Part shown: in pieces, positions 26,333 through 36,130 of the stretch | How positions within the stretch are numbered: the stretch's first letter is position 1 | How the letters are laid out: every line of letters begins with the position of its first letter | NCBI GenBank assembly: GCA_022843145.1 | Contig: JALHOF010000006.1 | Coordinates: 153,628-217,627, forward strand | Source of the DNA: Hyphomicrobium sp. | Lineage (GTDB): Bacteria > Pseudomonadota > Alphaproteobacteria > Rhizobiales > Hyphomicrobiaceae | Length of the DNA stretch: 64,000 bases | Direction: 5' to 3' | The notes under the pieces: model-generated | Told to the model about the DNA's origin: nothing | The model's database searches: none | The model's input: only the letters and a program-made list of their open reading frames with translations | Translations under genes and position numbers: made by a program

Positions 26333-26422
26333 TTAGATGACGTCGATCTCGGCCGGCAGGTAGCTCGTGACTTCGAGGCCAACGCCCTGCTCTTTAACCG
26401 ACGGCTTGTTCCAGATCTTCAT
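26333..26422 (-). CDS. pqqA: PqqA, PQQ precursor peptide (29 residues)
   Basis: A ribosomal peptide whose Glu and Tyr become PQQ. Reading from ATG at 26422 gives MKIWNKPSVKEQ followed by GLEVTSYLPAEIDVI. The conserved E-V-T-S-Y core has Glu17 and Tyr21. GGAGG lies 8 bases upstream. The peptide is too short for ordinary gene finders, but the core motif and position before pqqB make it secure. Confidence 0.97.
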   Translation of the reverse strand: MKIWNKPSVKEQGVGLEVTSYLPAEIDVI

Positions 26423-26889
26423 GATGTGTTCCTCCAAAAGTTCGGCAAGATGCCTTCACTCGATTAGATGACCCCGCCGAGGGGCACCCAGCTGAGCTGG
26501 CACTTTTTCCGTGCCAGTTCAGTGTGCGAGTTGGGACCACTTTGTCAAGCTAGGTCGCCCAACCGCTTCGATATCGACTATTCATGATTGCCGGATGCGG
26601 AGCAATTCACGTCCGCTCACATTCCCGTGTGAATGCGTGAACGCTCCATGACCGCCCCGCTGCGCCGAACGCAAGCAGGGGTCAAGGAGAGCTCTATGGT
26701 GACGCGACCGTCACCGACCGTCCAACTTCAAATGTTATAGCATTGCAGTGCATTCGGCAATTTCGAAGTTGCGGATTTGCTGATCGCCGTTTCAAGATTT
26801 GGTGATCGTGACCCGTTCTGGTCGGCGTCGACCGCGATGAGTCTCGGCCTCTCTGTGCTATGAGAACCGAATAGGTTTGGAGTTCCATC
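26423..26889. other. Intergenic region upstream of pqqA and of the methyltransferase gene
   Basis: 467 bases between divergent genes. A pqqA promoter candidate (26521-26548) and an inverted repeat CTGGCAC/GTGCCAG (26497-26503 with 26511-26517, 7-base loop) lie here. The remainder (26550-26889) shows no gene I can support. Confidence 0.6.
26521..26548 (-). promoter_or_regulatory. Candidate promoter of pqqA
   Basis: Perfect TTGACA on the minus strand (26543-26548), then 16 bases, then CACACT (26521-26526, three of six consensus bases). The start of transcription would fall about 90 bases before the pqqA ATG, at or inside the CTGGCAC/GTGCCAG inverted repeat. The -10 is weak. Confidence 0.3.
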
Positions 26890-27519
26890 ATGCCGACACC
26901 ACCGCGCACCACGGCCACGATCTGGGACGACCGATACCGTGACCCGGTGTTCGCATTCGGAACCGAACCCAACGCGTTCCTCGCCAGCCAACGCGATCGG
27001 TTTCGGCCCGGTCAACGCGCACTGGTGCCCGGAGACGGCGAAGGGCGGAATGGCGTTTGGCTGGCTGGACTTGGATTGGACGTCGTCACTGTCGATGCCT
27101 CGGCCGTCGGGTGCGAGAAGGCCCTCAAGCTGGCGGCGGATCGTGGCGTTCTGATCGATGCCCAATGCGCCGATCTCAACCAGTGGGCTTGGCCGGTCGG
27201 CGCCTTCGATGCTGTGATCGCGATCTACATTCATTTTCCGCCAGCGGAACGGCCGCTGCTTCACCGACGAATGTACGAGGCGCTGCGGCCGGGCGGCTTC
27301 GTGTTGCTGGAAAGCTATTCGCCGCGCCATCTGTCACGCAGAAAGGAAGGGAGTATCGGCGGCCCGCCTCCCGACATGCTCGTGACGCCTCAGGACCTCG
27401 CCGGGGATTTTTCCAACGCGGACATGGTGCTTCTGGAAGAGTGCGAGGTCGATCTCAGCGAGGGCGTGCGCCACATCGGCCGTTCGGATGTCGTACGCAT
27501 GATCGCGCGCAAGCCTTGA
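26890..27519 (+). CDS. Class I SAM-dependent methyltransferase (TehB/thiopurine MT-like)
   Basis: 209 residues: N-terminal IWDDRYRDPVFAFGTEPN, SAM motif I LVPGDGEGRNGVWLAGLG, motif II TVDASAVGCEKA, FDAVIAIYIHFPPAER and LRPGGFVLLESYSP. The opening W-D-x-R-Y resembles the TehB/TPMT group, which methylates tellurite, thiols or small nucleophiles. The substrate cannot be inferred from context. Confidence 0.85.
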   Translation: MPTPPRTTATIWDDRYRDPVFAFGTEPNAFLASQRDRFRPGQRALVPGDGEGRNGVWLAGLGLDVVTVDASAVGCEKALKLAADRGVLIDAQCADLNQWAWPVGAFDAVIAIYIHFPPAERPLLHRRMYEALRPGGFVLLESYSPRHLSRRKEGSIGGPPPDMLVTPQDLAGDFSNADMVLLEECEVDLSEGVRHIGRSDVVRMIARKP

Positions 27520-27564
27520 ATCGCGGCTTTGGCATCAGTTCAAAAGCGAGACGGGATCTGCCGT

Positions 27565-27828
27565 TCAGTTGGCGTCGATGGCGGCTTTGATGTCGGTGGC
27601 GATCGTCGTCGCCTCGGAGAACTTCTTCGCGTCGCAGTGGCTTTCCATCTTGGTCAGAAGTTCCTCGATCTTGTCGAGCTTCTCGTCCGACAGTTTCTTG
27701 CTTTCGGCCGATTGCGCCAGCTGGAATGCCTGCTTGAGGCATTCGTCCGAGTTCGCGGGAACGGTCTGGGCGAAGGCGATGCTCGCAATGCCGGCCAATG
27801 CAACGGCCAGTGTCATGGTCTTCAGCAT
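27565..27828 (-). CDS. Small exported protein of unknown function
   Basis: 87 residues with a clear signal peptide (MLKTMTLAVALAG, cleavage near AFAQ) and a helical, charged mature part with two cysteines (in DECLKQ and ESHCDAK) that may form a disulfide. The ATG at 27828 has GAGGA 8 bases upstream; a GTG two codons earlier is possible. I recognise no family. It converges on the methyltransferase gene. Confidence 0.7.
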   Translation of the reverse strand: MLKTMTLAVALAGIASIAFAQTVPANSDECLKQAFQLAQSAESKKLSDEKLDKIEELLTKMESHCDAKKFSEATTIATDIKAAIDAN

Positions 27829-27973
27829 CGTCACGTTCCTCTACTTCTATCTTCGGTACGACTATCTTCGGTCGGTTGCCCGGGCGAGCCGAGCCGAGCG
27901 CGAGTGGTCTCTCGACGTAGATTCGGCAAGAAATATGGCCGCACCGCGACACCTCCGGAGTTGGGCCGAGCGC

Positions 27974-28672
27974 TCACGTGACCGACCGTGGCAGGCGCGT
28001 CACACTCGCGTCCAGCCGCCGAATGGCACTATCCAACTCGTCATAGTGCGCAATGATCGCATCTGGGTTGAGGTTGGCGACCGGCGTTTCGGTATATCCG
28101 AATGTGACACCGACGACGGGGATGCCGGCCGATTTTGCCGTCGCGATGTCGACTCCGCTGTCGCCGACCATCACGGCGCGATGCGCATCGCCCCCGGCCA
28201 GCCGGATCGCGCCCGTGAGGTGACCGGGGTCCGGCTTGCAGACCGGAAAGGTGTCGCGGCCGGCGATTGCGCGGAACCGCGACGACATGCCGAGCTGATC
28301 GAGCAACAACCGCGAGAGCGACTCACGCTTATTGGTGCAGACCGTCAGAATTGCGCCCTCTTCGATAAAGCGGTCCAATGCGGCCAGCGTACCCGGAAAG
28401 GGACGGCTGTGCCGCGCGATATTGGCCGTGTAGTGATCGAGAAAAAGTTCGAGGTGCCGGTCCGTCTCGGCCTCATCGAGCGAGATCCCGCGGTGCGCGA
28501 TGGCCTCGACGATCATCCGCCGCGCGCCGTAGCTGATCCACGGACGCAGCGCCGCCTCCGGCATTGGCTCCCCGCCGAGGCTATCCAGGATAAAGTTCGT
28601 GGCCGCCACGAGATCGGGTGCGGTATCGACGAGCGTTCCGTCGAGATCAAATGCAATGGTCAATCCGCGCAT
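27974..28672 (-). CDS. gph: Phosphoglycolate phosphatase-like HAD hydrolase
   Basis: 232 residues of HAD subfamily IA: IAFDLDGTLVDTAPDLV (nucleophile Asp), TVCTNKRE, KPDPGHLTGAI and MVGDSGVDIATAKSAG. Gph removes phosphate from 2-phosphoglycolate. The ATG at 28672 immediately precedes the first motif; the long in-frame upstream extension has no support. It is divergent from gabD. Confidence 0.9.
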   Translation of the reverse strand: MRGLTIAFDLDGTLVDTAPDLVAATNFILDSLGGEPMPEAALRPWISYGARRMIVEAIAHRGISLDEAETDRHLELFLDHYTANIARHSRPFPGTLAALDRFIEEGAILTVCTNKRESLSRLLLDQLGMSSRFRAIAGRDTFPVCKPDPGHLTGAIRLAGGDAHRAVMVGDSGVDIATAKSAGIPVVGVTFGYTETPVANLNPDAIIAHYDELDSAIRRLDASVTRLPRSVT

Positions 28673-28860
28673 GGGGTCCGTTGGGGTCGTGGCCGGGCCG
28701 TGGACGCTATCCGCGCTCGGCGCTGGTGTCACCTCCCGTTGCGCGGATGCTCGGTTTTGGTCCTTGTCGCACGCGGGTGCATTGAAACGATGTGCAGGCG
28801 CGCCTAGAAGGGGCGAAGCGGGTGCGTACCTCCCCGCCTGACCGACCGGAAAACAGCCAC

Positions 28861-30306
28861 ATGACCACGCCGTCGACACCCCTGGTGAAATCCCAAGCTT
28901 ATATCGGCGGGGCTTGGGTCGGCACACCGTCAACGCCGGTTTTGGACAAAGCGACTGGCGCCGAAATTACCCGGGTGCCCGACCTCGGCGCGATCGAAAC
29001 GCGCGCCGCCATCGAGGCGGCCCACGCAGCTTTGAAGCCGTGGTCGCGGCTGACGGCCAAGGAGCGCGCTGCCATTCTTCGCCGTTGGCATGACCTCATC
29101 GTTGCCCATGCCGACGACCTGGCGCTGATCCTGACTCGCGAGCAGGGCAAGCCGCTTCCCGAGGCCAAAGGCGAAATTCTCTATGGCGCGGGCTTCGTCG
29201 AGTTTTTCGCTGAAGAGGCCAAACGGGTCTACGGCGAGACCATTCCATCGCCCCGTGCCGATACGCGGATCGTCGTCCTGAAGCAGCCGATCGGCGTCGT
29301 AGCCGCGATCACGCCGTGGAACTTCCCCTGCGCCATGATCACGCGCAAAGTCACGCCCGCGCTTGCCGCCGGTTGCACCGCCGTCGTCAAACCGGCCGAG
29401 GATACGCCATTGTCGGCGCTTGCACTTGCGATGCTCGGCGAGATGGCCGGCATTCCGCCGGGCGTGCTCAATATCGTCACCTGCCGCGATCCGATCCCTG
29501 TCGGAAACGAACTAACCTCGAACCCTCTCGTGCGCATGGTCACGTTTACCGGTTCGACCGAGGTCGGCCGCATCTTGATGGCGCAATCGGCGGCGACCAT
29601 CAAGAAGGTGTCGCTCGAGCTCGGAGGCAACGCGCCGTTCATCGTATTCGACGACGCCGATCTCGACCGCGCTGTGCTCGGCGCCATGGCCTCGAAATAT
29701 CGCAACGCCGGTCAGACCTGCGTCTGCGCCAATCGCATCTATGTCCAGGCCGGCGTTTACGACGCCTTCGCCGCCAAGCTCGCTGATGCCGTCTCGAAGT
29801 TGACTGTCGGACCGGGACAACAGCCCGGCATCACGATCGGCCCGCTCATCAACGCCGATGCCGTTGCCAAGGTCGAGGAGCACGTTGCCGACGCGGTCGC
29901 GAAGGGTGCAACCGTCACGACGGGCGGCAGGCGGCACGCGCTGGGGCGCACCTACTACGAGCCGACGATCCTGACCGGCGTCACGGCGGCCATGCTCGTC
30001 GCGCGCGAGGAAACGTTCGGCCCGGTCGCGCCACTGTTCCGATTCTCGACCGAGGACGAGGTTGTCGCATTGGCCAACGACACGCCGTTCGGGCTCGCAG
30101 GCTACTTCTATACGCGCGACCTCGGCCGGGCCTGGCGGGTCGCCGAGGCGCTCGAATTCGGAATCGTCGGCGTCAACGAGGGGATCGTGTCGACGGAAGT
30201 CGCCCCCTTCGGCGGTGTGAAGCAGTCTGGTCTAGGCCGCGAGGGCTCTCACCACGGCCTCGAAGAATTTCTGGAGATCAAGTACATGATGCTCGGCGGG
30301 CTTTGA
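28861..30306 (+). CDS. gabD: NAD(P)-dependent succinate-semialdehyde dehydrogenase (ALDH family)
   Basis: 481 residues with the GabD-type order: IGGAWV near the N-terminus, TPWNFPCAMITRKVTPALAA, FTGSTEVGRILM, catalytic Glu in LELGGNAPFIVF, and catalytic Cys in NAGQTCVCANRIYVQ. The paired cysteines (TCVC) are typical of GabD. It oxidises succinate semialdehyde to succinate. No GABA transaminase is adjacent, so the in vivo aldehyde could differ. Confidence 0.9.
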   Translation: MTTPSTPLVKSQAYIGGAWVGTPSTPVLDKATGAEITRVPDLGAIETRAAIEAAHAALKPWSRLTAKERAAILRRWHDLIVAHADDLALILTREQGKPLPEAKGEILYGAGFVEFFAEEAKRVYGETIPSPRADTRIVVLKQPIGVVAAITPWNFPCAMITRKVTPALAAGCTAVVKPAEDTPLSALALAMLGEMAGIPPGVLNIVTCRDPIPVGNELTSNPLVRMVTFTGSTEVGRILMAQSAATIKKVSLELGGNAPFIVFDDADLDRAVLGAMASKYRNAGQTCVCANRIYVQAGVYDAFAAKLADAVSKLTVGPGQQPGITIGPLINADAVAKVEEHVADAVAKGATVTTGGRRHALGRTYYEPTILTGVTAAMLVAREETFGPVAPLFRFSTEDEVVALANDTPFGLAGYFYTRDLGRAWRVAEALEFGIVGVNEGIVSTEVAPFGGVKQSGLGREGSHHGLEEFLEIKYMMLGGL

Positions 30307-30327
30307 CGCGATGACCTGTTGGCCTCG

Positions 30328-30385
30328 CCGGCGCAAGCGCCGACGCGGTTTCTTCTTTTCCGCTCCGGCGCAAGCGCCGACGCGG
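30328..30385. repeat. Two 21-base direct repeats, each with a small hairpin
   Basis: The 21-base unit at 30328-30348 recurs exactly at 30365-30385 (offset 37). Each copy contains GGCGC-AA-GCGCC. They lie between gabD and rpiA and could be a transcription-end or REP-like element. Confidence 0.75.
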
Positions 30386-30472
30386 CGACCTGACGCCTGT
30401 CCCATCGGGCCTGATTCGGCTCACTGTGCCGCCGCGAAGGCCCATCAATTTGTCGAAGGATTGTAGCCCCAC

Positions 30473-31195
30473 ATGACAGCGGAAGCCTGGAAGCGGCTGG
30501 CGGCCGAGCACGCCATTGAGCTGATCGAGCCCGGAATGCGGCTGGGTCTCGGGACCGGCTCGACGGCGCGGGCGCTCGTCGATCTTCTCGGGCAACGGGT
30601 CAAAGACGGCCTCGACGTCCTGTGCGTCCCCACATCAGAAGCGACCCGCCTGCAGGCGGCAGCACTCGGCATTCCGCTGACCACGCTCGACGAGACGCCG
30701 ATGCTCGACCTGACATTGGATGGCGCCGACGAACTCGACCTCGAGTTGAGGCTGATCAAGGGCGGCGGTGGCGCTCTGTTGCGCGAGAAAATCGTCGCGA
30801 CGGCATCCGAGCGCATGGTGGTCATGGCCGACATCTCGAAGAAGGTCGAAGTGCTCGGTGCGTTTCCGCTCCCCATCGAGGTGGTCCGGTTTGGCTACAC
30901 CGCTACCCGCAACATGATCGAGATGCTCGCGGCCGATGCCGGCTGCACTGGGAAGATCACGCTGCGCATCGGCAGGGATGGCCAGCCCTACATGACCGAT
31001 AGCGGCAATTACATCTACGACTGCGCCTTCGGCCGGATCGAGGAACCGGACGCCTTGGACGAAGCGCTCAAGCTCATCCCGGGTGTCGTCGAGAACGGTA
31101 TGTTCCTCGGTATCGCGGACGCAGCGATTATCGCCGGACCCAATGGCGTCGAGGTCATCGAACAGGACTTCGATCTCGTCACGGACGTCGTCTGA
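30473..31195 (+). CDS. rpiA: Ribose-5-phosphate isomerase A
   Basis: 240 residues with [28 protein letters not shown] (catalytic Asp region), [14 protein letters not shown] and the C-terminal [17 protein letters not shown]. It interconverts ribose-5-P and ribulose-5-P. Its stop overlaps the gor start by 1 base (TGATG), so the two are coupled. gor and the SDR gene follow as a likely operon. Confidence 0.96.
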   Translation: MTAEAWKRLAAEHAIELIEPGMRLGLGTGSTARALVDLLGQRVKDGLDVLCVPTSEATRLQAAALGIPLTTLDETPMLDLTLDGADELDLELRLIKGGGGALLREKIVATASERMVVMADISKKVEVLGAFPLPIEVVRFGYTATRNMIEMLAADAGCTGKITLRIGRDGQPYMTDSGNYIYDCAFGRIEEPDALDEALKLIPGVVENGMFLGIADAAIIAGPNGVEVIEQDFDLVTDVV

Positions 31196-32577
31196 TGGCA
31201 CCCTTCGACGTCGATCTGTTCGTCATCGGCGGCGGCTCGGGTGGCGTGCGCGCGGCGCGAATCGCGTCAGGCCATGGCGCCCGTGTCGCCATCGCCGAGG
31301 AATACCGGTTCGGCGGAACCTGCGTGATCCGAGGCTGCGTTCCGAAAAAGCTGCTCGTCTATGCCAGCCGCTTCGCCGACGAGTTCGAGGATGCGCGCGG
31401 GTACGGCTGGACGGTAGACCCACCTGCCTTCGACTGGACCAAGTTGATTGCAGCCAAGGACGCCGAGATCACGCGCCTCGAGGCGATCTACCGTTCGGGT
31501 CAGATGCGCGCCGGCGTCGATGTCCATGACGAGCGTGCCGAAGTCGCCGGTCCCAATGCCGTCCGTCTCGTCAAGAGCGGGCGTGTGATCAAGGCAGGCC
31601 GTATCCTTATTGCGACCGGTGGACGGCCATACGTCGATCCGTTCATGGCCGGCCGCGAGCACGTCATCACCTCCGACGAGGCGTTCCACCTCGCCGAATT
31701 GCCGCGCCGCGTGGTGATCGAGGGCGGCGGTTACATTGCCGTCGAGTTCGCCGGCATCTTTCATGGCCTTGGCGCGGAAACCACGGTCGTTTATCGCGGC
31801 GACAAGATTCTGCGCGGGTTCGACGACGATATGCGCGACGCGCTGACGGAAGAGCTGTTGGCGCGCGGCATTCGCATCGTCACGCGATCCGTCATCGAGC
31901 GCGTCGAGCAGCGTGGCTCGGATCGCATCGCTCACCTTTCCGGCGGCGTCGAATTGGCGGCCGACCAGATCATGCTGGCGATTGGGCGCAGACCGAATAC
32001 CTCGGGCCTCGGACTCGAGACAGCCGGCGTTCAGATGGGTCCGACCGGCGCCGTCATCGTCGACCAGAGATCACAGTCCAATGTGCCGTCGATTTTCGCC
32101 GTTGGCGACGTCACCGACCGTGTCAACCTCACGCCTGTGGCGATACGCGAGGGACATGCCTTCGCCGACAGCGTTTTCGGTGGCAAGCCATGGGCGGCCG
32201 ATCACAATCTCATCCCGACGGCGGTATTCTCGACGCCGGAGATCGGCACCGTCGGACTATCGGAGGCCGATGCTGCCAAGTTTCATGGTGCGCTCGACAT
32301 CTACAAAGCCCGCTTCCGGCCGATGAAGGGCGTGCTCGCCGGCCGTTCCGAGCGAATGGTGATGAAGCTCGTTGTCGCGCAGGGCAGCCAGAAGGTCGTC
32401 GGCTGCCACGTGCTCGGTCCAGACGCCGGCGAGATCGTGCAGATGGCGGCGATCGCCATGCGCATGGGAGCGACCAAGGCGGACTTCGATTCCACGATGG
32501 CGCTGCATCCGTCATCCGCCGAGGAATTGGTCACGATTCGAGAGAAGTGGGTCCCGCCCGTCAAGGCGGCGGAGTAA
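31195..32577 (+). CDS. gor: Glutathione-disulfide reductase
   Basis: 460-residue flavoprotein: FAD loop VIGGGSGGVRAARIAS, redox-active disulfide Cys43/Cys48 in GGTCVIRGCVPKK, NADPH motif IEGGGYIAVEFAGIF, FAVGDVTDRVNLTPVAIREG and C-terminal LHPSSAEELVTI with the His-Glu catalytic dyad region. It matches plant/alphaproteobacterial-type GR and keeps glutathione reduced. It follows rpiA directly. Confidence 0.95.
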   Translation: MAPFDVDLFVIGGGSGGVRAARIASGHGARVAIAEEYRFGGTCVIRGCVPKKLLVYASRFADEFEDARGYGWTVDPPAFDWTKLIAAKDAEITRLEAIYRSGQMRAGVDVHDERAEVAGPNAVRLVKSGRVIKAGRILIATGGRPYVDPFMAGREHVITSDEAFHLAELPRRVVIEGGGYIAVEFAGIFHGLGAETTVVYRGDKILRGFDDDMRDALTEELLARGIRIVTRSVIERVEQRGSDRIAHLSGGVELAADQIMLAIGRRPNTSGLGLETAGVQMGPTGAVIVDQRSQSNVPSIFAVGDVTDRVNLTPVAIREGHAFADSVFGGKPWAADHNLIPTAVFSTPEIGTVGLSEADAAKFHGALDIYKARFRPMKGVLAGRSERMVMKLVVAQGSQKVVGCHVLGPDAGEIVQMAAIAMRMGATKADFDSTMALHPSSAEELVTIREKWVPPVKAAE

Positions 32578-32588
32578 GGATCACCACC

Positions 32589-33341
32589 ATGCGGCTCGAC
32601 GGCAAGATCGCGCTCATCACGGGCGCCGGCGCGGGCATCGGCCGGGCCATCGCGGAACTATTTGCCCATGAAGGCGCGCACGTGTTCGTCACCGATGCCA
32701 ACGGCGAAGCCGCCGCCGCCGTGGCAGCGTCGATCGCCGGCCGCGGTGGTCAGGCGAGCGCCGCAACAATGGATGTGACACGCGGCCAGGACGTTTCGGC
32801 CGTGCTCAGGACCATCTCCTCCGGTCCGCGCCGGCTCGATATTCTGGTCAACAACGCCGGGCTCAACGTGCGCGCTGATTTCCGGCATCTGACCGACGCC
32901 GACTGGGTTCGGATCCGCGAGGTCAATCTCGACGGTGTGGTGCGCGTGGCGCGCGATGCATTCGATCTTTTGAAGGCATCGGGACGGGGCTCGCTGATCA
33001 ACATCTCGTCAATCATGGGGCAACGCGGATTGCGGCCGCTCGCCGCCTATAGTGCCACCAAAGGTGCGGTCACTGCGCTGACCAAGGGGCTCGCGGTCGA
33101 ATACGCCGGGTTCGGCATTCGCGTGAATTCGGTTGCGCCCGGTTACATCGAAACTGCACTGACGGAGCGCGTGTTGAAAAACCCCGCGATGGCCAAAGCG
33201 TTGCTCGACCGAACATTGATGAAGCGGTTCGGCACCGCCGAGGAAATCGCAAAGGCCGCGTTGTTTCTCGCGTCCGACGATTCGTCGTATGTCACGGGCG
33301 CAGAGCTGATCGTCGATGGCGGCATGGCTGCAGGCCTTTGA
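32589..33341 (+). CDS. Short-chain dehydrogenase/reductase (SDR, classical)
   Basis: 250 residues with cofactor motif TGAGAGIGRAIAE, NNAG, catalytic Ser in INISSIMGQRG, YSATK and a C-terminal DSSYVTGAELIVDGGM. An acidic residue (VTDANGEA) after strand 2 suggests NAD preference. The substrate is unknown; FabG-like and sugar/polyol dehydrogenases share this pattern. It lies 11 bases after gor. Confidence 0.88.
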   Translation: MRLDGKIALITGAGAGIGRAIAELFAHEGAHVFVTDANGEAAAAVAASIAGRGGQASAATMDVTRGQDVSAVLRTISSGPRRLDILVNNAGLNVRADFRHLTDADWVRIREVNLDGVVRVARDAFDLLKASGRGSLINISSIMGQRGLRPLAAYSATKGAVTALTKGLAVEYAGFGIRVNSVAPGYIETALTERVLKNPAMAKALLDRTLMKRFGTAEEIAKAALFLASDDSSYVTGAELIVDGGMAAGL

Positions 33342-33460
33342 TCGTGCGTTGATGGAGTACGGGAACTGGTCTCACCGTGTTGTGAGCGGCTGGCTGTGAC
33401 GATGCCGCAATTCGATTGCTAGCTTCCCGAGTGAAATCAGCCGAAAGGGAGACGCACGCC

Positions 33461-34156
33461 ATGCGACTGCTCGTGTCCGTCGCGATGACTTTCGCGTTGT
33501 CGCTTGCGGCATGGGCGATGTCCTCTCCCGCTCGCGCGGATCAATTCGCGCTCGACCCCGAGCACACCGAGGTCCGCTTCACTTGGGATCATCTCGGGAT
33601 GTCCCGGCAGGGTGGGCGCTTCGTCGACGTCACAGGTCAGCTGGACTTCGATGAGACAAGGCCGGACGCAAGCAAGGTTTCGGTCATTATCAAGGTCGCG
33701 AGCATCTGGACGGGCGTGGGCGCTCTCGACAGCCAATTGATCAAGAGCAGAGAGTTCTTCGACGCTGCGAAGTTCCCGACGATCACCTTCAGCAGCACCA
33801 GCGTGCGCCAGACCAGCGCGAAGACGGCCGACGTGATCGGAGATTTGACCATCAACGGCATGGCGCGCCCCGTCGTGCTGAACGTGACTTGGAACTACGC
33901 CGGCGCCCATCCGATGGCGAAGATCAATCCAGCGTTCTCGGACCAATACGTCGCGGGGTTCTCGGCACAGACCCAGATCCGTCGTAGCGACTGGGGGTTG
34001 ACGCGGACGGTGCCGTTCGTGTCGGACGAGATTCAGATCTCGATCGAGACTGAGTTGAGGCGGACGGCGGTCACCCCGCCTGCCGGCGAGCAGCCGGGCT
34101 TTGAGCCAGAGCCGCCGATCATCAGCGCACCGCTTCCAGCACCGGGCGCCGACTGA
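33461..34156 (+). CDS. YceI-family periplasmic lipocalin-like protein
   Basis: 231 residues with a signal peptide (cleavage near ARADQ) and the YceI barrel: FALDPEHTEVRFTWDHLGMS, IKSREFFDAAKFPTITF, IGDLTINGMARPVVLNV. Family members bind polyprenoids or similar lipids. A Pro/Glu-rich tail of about 30 residues after the barrel is beyond the usual end. The ATG at 33461 is chosen for the signal peptide. Confidence 0.9.
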   Translation: MRLLVSVAMTFALSLAAWAMSSPARADQFALDPEHTEVRFTWDHLGMSRQGGRFVDVTGQLDFDETRPDASKVSVIIKVASIWTGVGALDSQLIKSREFFDAAKFPTITFSSTSVRQTSAKTADVIGDLTINGMARPVVLNVTWNYAGAHPMAKINPAFSDQYVAGFSAQTQIRRSDWGLTRTVPFVSDEIQISIETELRRTAVTPPAGEQPGFEPEPPIISAPLPAPGAD

Positions 34157-34223
34157 TCGGGGTAGGCTCGCGTCCCACCTAAAGGCTTAGAATCGGCGGT
34201 AATTCGATTGTCCGCCGGCTCGG

Positions 34224-34253
34224 TTGCCCCCGCCTGGGGAGTTGTCCTATATA
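34224..34253 (+). promoter_or_regulatory. Candidate promoter of the DAHP synthase gene
   Basis: TTGCCC (34224-34229), an 18-base spacer, then TATATA (34248-34253), about 100 bases before the ATG at 34354. It is a sequence match only. Confidence 0.35.
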
Positions 34254-34353
34254 CTGACCGAAAAGGCAGTTCCGGATCACGGTTCGCCTCCCGCGCTGGC
34301 CTTCGGGTCACGCGGACGAGGTTGTGTGATCGTTTTACTATTGGAGATCAGTC

Positions 34354-35736
34354 ATGTCGGCCAATTGGAGCCCGGACAGCTGGCGATCGAAGCCGATCGT
34401 CCAGGTTCCCGACTACCCGGATCTGGCGGCGCTGAGCGACGTCGAGAGCAAGCTCGCGACCTTCCCGCCGCTTGTTTTTGCAGGCGAGGCGCGTGCCCTC
34501 CGCAAGACATTGGCCAAGGTGGCGGCGGGCGACGGATTCTTGCTTCAAGGCGGGGATTGCGCCGAGAGCTTCATGGAGCATCGGGCCGACAATATTCGTG
34601 ATTTCTTCCGCGTTTTCCTGCAGATGGCGGTCGTGCTGACCTATGCTGGAGGTAGCCCCGTCGTGAAGGTCGGCCGGATCGCCGGCCAGTTCGCAAAGCC
34701 GCGTTCGGCGCCGAATGAAAAGAAGGGCGACGTCGAGCTGCCTAGCTACCGCGGCGACATCATCAATGGCGCCGAGTTCACCACCGACGCGCGCACGCCC
34801 GATCCTCAGCGGCAGATCGAGGCATATCGGCAGTCGGCAGCGACGCTCAATCTTCTGCGCGCGTTCGCAACCGGCGGCTATGCCGATCTCGAGCGCGTCC
34901 ACCAGTGGAACATGGGGTTCGTCAAGGACAGCCCGCAGGGTCATCGCTATCAGGAGCTGGCCGACCGGATCGCCGAGACGATGTCGTTCATGCAGGCGTG
35001 CGGGATCACGTCAGAGAACACGCCGCAACTTCGCGCCACGCCGTTCTACACGAGCCACGAGGCGCTCCTGCTCGGGTTCGAGCAGGCCCTGACGCGGAAC
35101 GATTCCACGAGCGGCGAGTGGTATGCCACCTCTGGTCATATGATCTGGGTCGGCGATCGCACCCGCCAGCCGGATCACGCGCACATCGAATATTGCCGCG
35201 GCATCCGCAATCCAATCGGCCTCAAATGCGGCCCATCGATCGAGCCGGAGGGGCTTTTGCGGCTGATCGATGTTCTCAATCCGGCGAATGAAGCGGGGCG
35301 GTTGACGCTCATCTGCCGCTTTGGTCACGACAAGGTCGAGAAGCATCTGCCGAAGCTCATTCGCGCCGTGCAGAAGGCCGGCCGCTCGGTCGTGTGGTCG
35401 TGCGATCCGATGCACGGCAATACCATCAGCGCGGCCACCGGCTTCAAGACCCGTCCGTTCGACCGCATCTTGAAGGAAGTCGAGAGCTTCTTCGATGTGC
35501 ATCGCGCCGAGGGGACGTATGCCGGTGGTATTCACGTCGAGATGACGGGCCAGAACGTCACTGAATGCACGGGTGGCGCCACGGCGATCTCGGAAGCCGA
35601 TCTGTCCGACCGCTACCACACGCACTGCGATCCGCGGCTCAATGCCGATCAAGCGCTCGAACTGGCGTTCCTAGTCGCCGAGCGGCTGAAGCAGGAACGG
35701 GCGCATCGGGCGCATCCGCTGGCCGCGACGGCGTAA
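34354..35736 (+). CDS. 3-deoxy-7-phosphoheptulonate synthase, class II
   Basis: First step of the shikimate pathway (PEP plus erythrose-4-P). The 460-residue plant-like class II enzyme contains [20 protein letters not shown] [14 protein letters not shown], the metal/PEP segments [13 protein letters not shown] and GLKCGPSI, and [18 protein letters not shown]. The ATG at 34354 follows GGAG by about 6 bases. Confidence 0.95.
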   Translation: MSANWSPDSWRSKPIVQVPDYPDLAALSDVESKLATFPPLVFAGEARALRKTLAKVAAGDGFLLQGGDCAESFMEHRADNIRDFFRVFLQMAVVLTYAGGSPVVKVGRIAGQFAKPRSAPNEKKGDVELPSYRGDIINGAEFTTDARTPDPQRQIEAYRQSAATLNLLRAFATGGYADLERVHQWNMGFVKDSPQGHRYQELADRIAETMSFMQACGITSENTPQLRATPFYTSHEALLLGFEQALTRNDSTSGEWYATSGHMIWVGDRTRQPDHAHIEYCRGIRNPIGLKCGPSIEPEGLLRLIDVLNPANEAGRLTLICRFGHDKVEKHLPKLIRAVQKAGRSVVWSCDPMHGNTISAATGFKTRPFDRILKEVESFFDVHRAEGTYAGGIHVEMTGQNVTECTGGATAISEADLSDRYHTHCDPRLNADQALELAFLVAERLKQERAHRAHPLAATA

Positions 35737-36130
35737 TTTCGTTCGGCCGGGTCACAAGTCGTGCACCGGCCGAACACTTGAGCAGACTTCCGCAAATACT
35801 GGAATCACCAAGCATTATTAGCTTTTAACAGTGCGGACCAAGGTCTGAATCCAAGGGAAATGGTCTGCGGACCTTGCAAAGTTTTTTGCCAGCTCATAAG
35901 TTCGGGACTGTGGAAACTTGAGAGAGTGCCGCGCGATTGTTCGGAACCAACAACGCACGGCCAGCATTCACTCCACATTCCGGCCAGCAACCGGACAGAT
36001 CCTTTGGGGAGGCTAGCAGCGGACCAGCTGTGGGTCGGAGGATCGGGTGAGATCGGTCGGAGCGGAGCCGGTAGTTTTCATCGGCTCATACGTGAGATGT
36101 AAGGGGTGAGCCGAAGTCGGCTCGTAAGTC
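35737..36130. other. AT-richer gap between DAHP synthase and a small unknown gene
   Basis: 394 bases with no convincing gene. Features: related stretches around GCGGACC at 35831-35880; an array of three 8-base half-sites just before the next ORF (TCGGCTCA 36081-36088, TGAGCCGA 36107-36114, TCGGCTCG 36117-36124). An 80-codon reading frame at 35860-36102 has no ribosome site or recognisable sequence. Confidence 0.55.

Noticed and set aside
35860..36102. 80-codon plus-strand frame in the 35.7-36.1 kb gap
   Set aside because: No ribosome site, no recognisable motif, composition like intergenic DNA.
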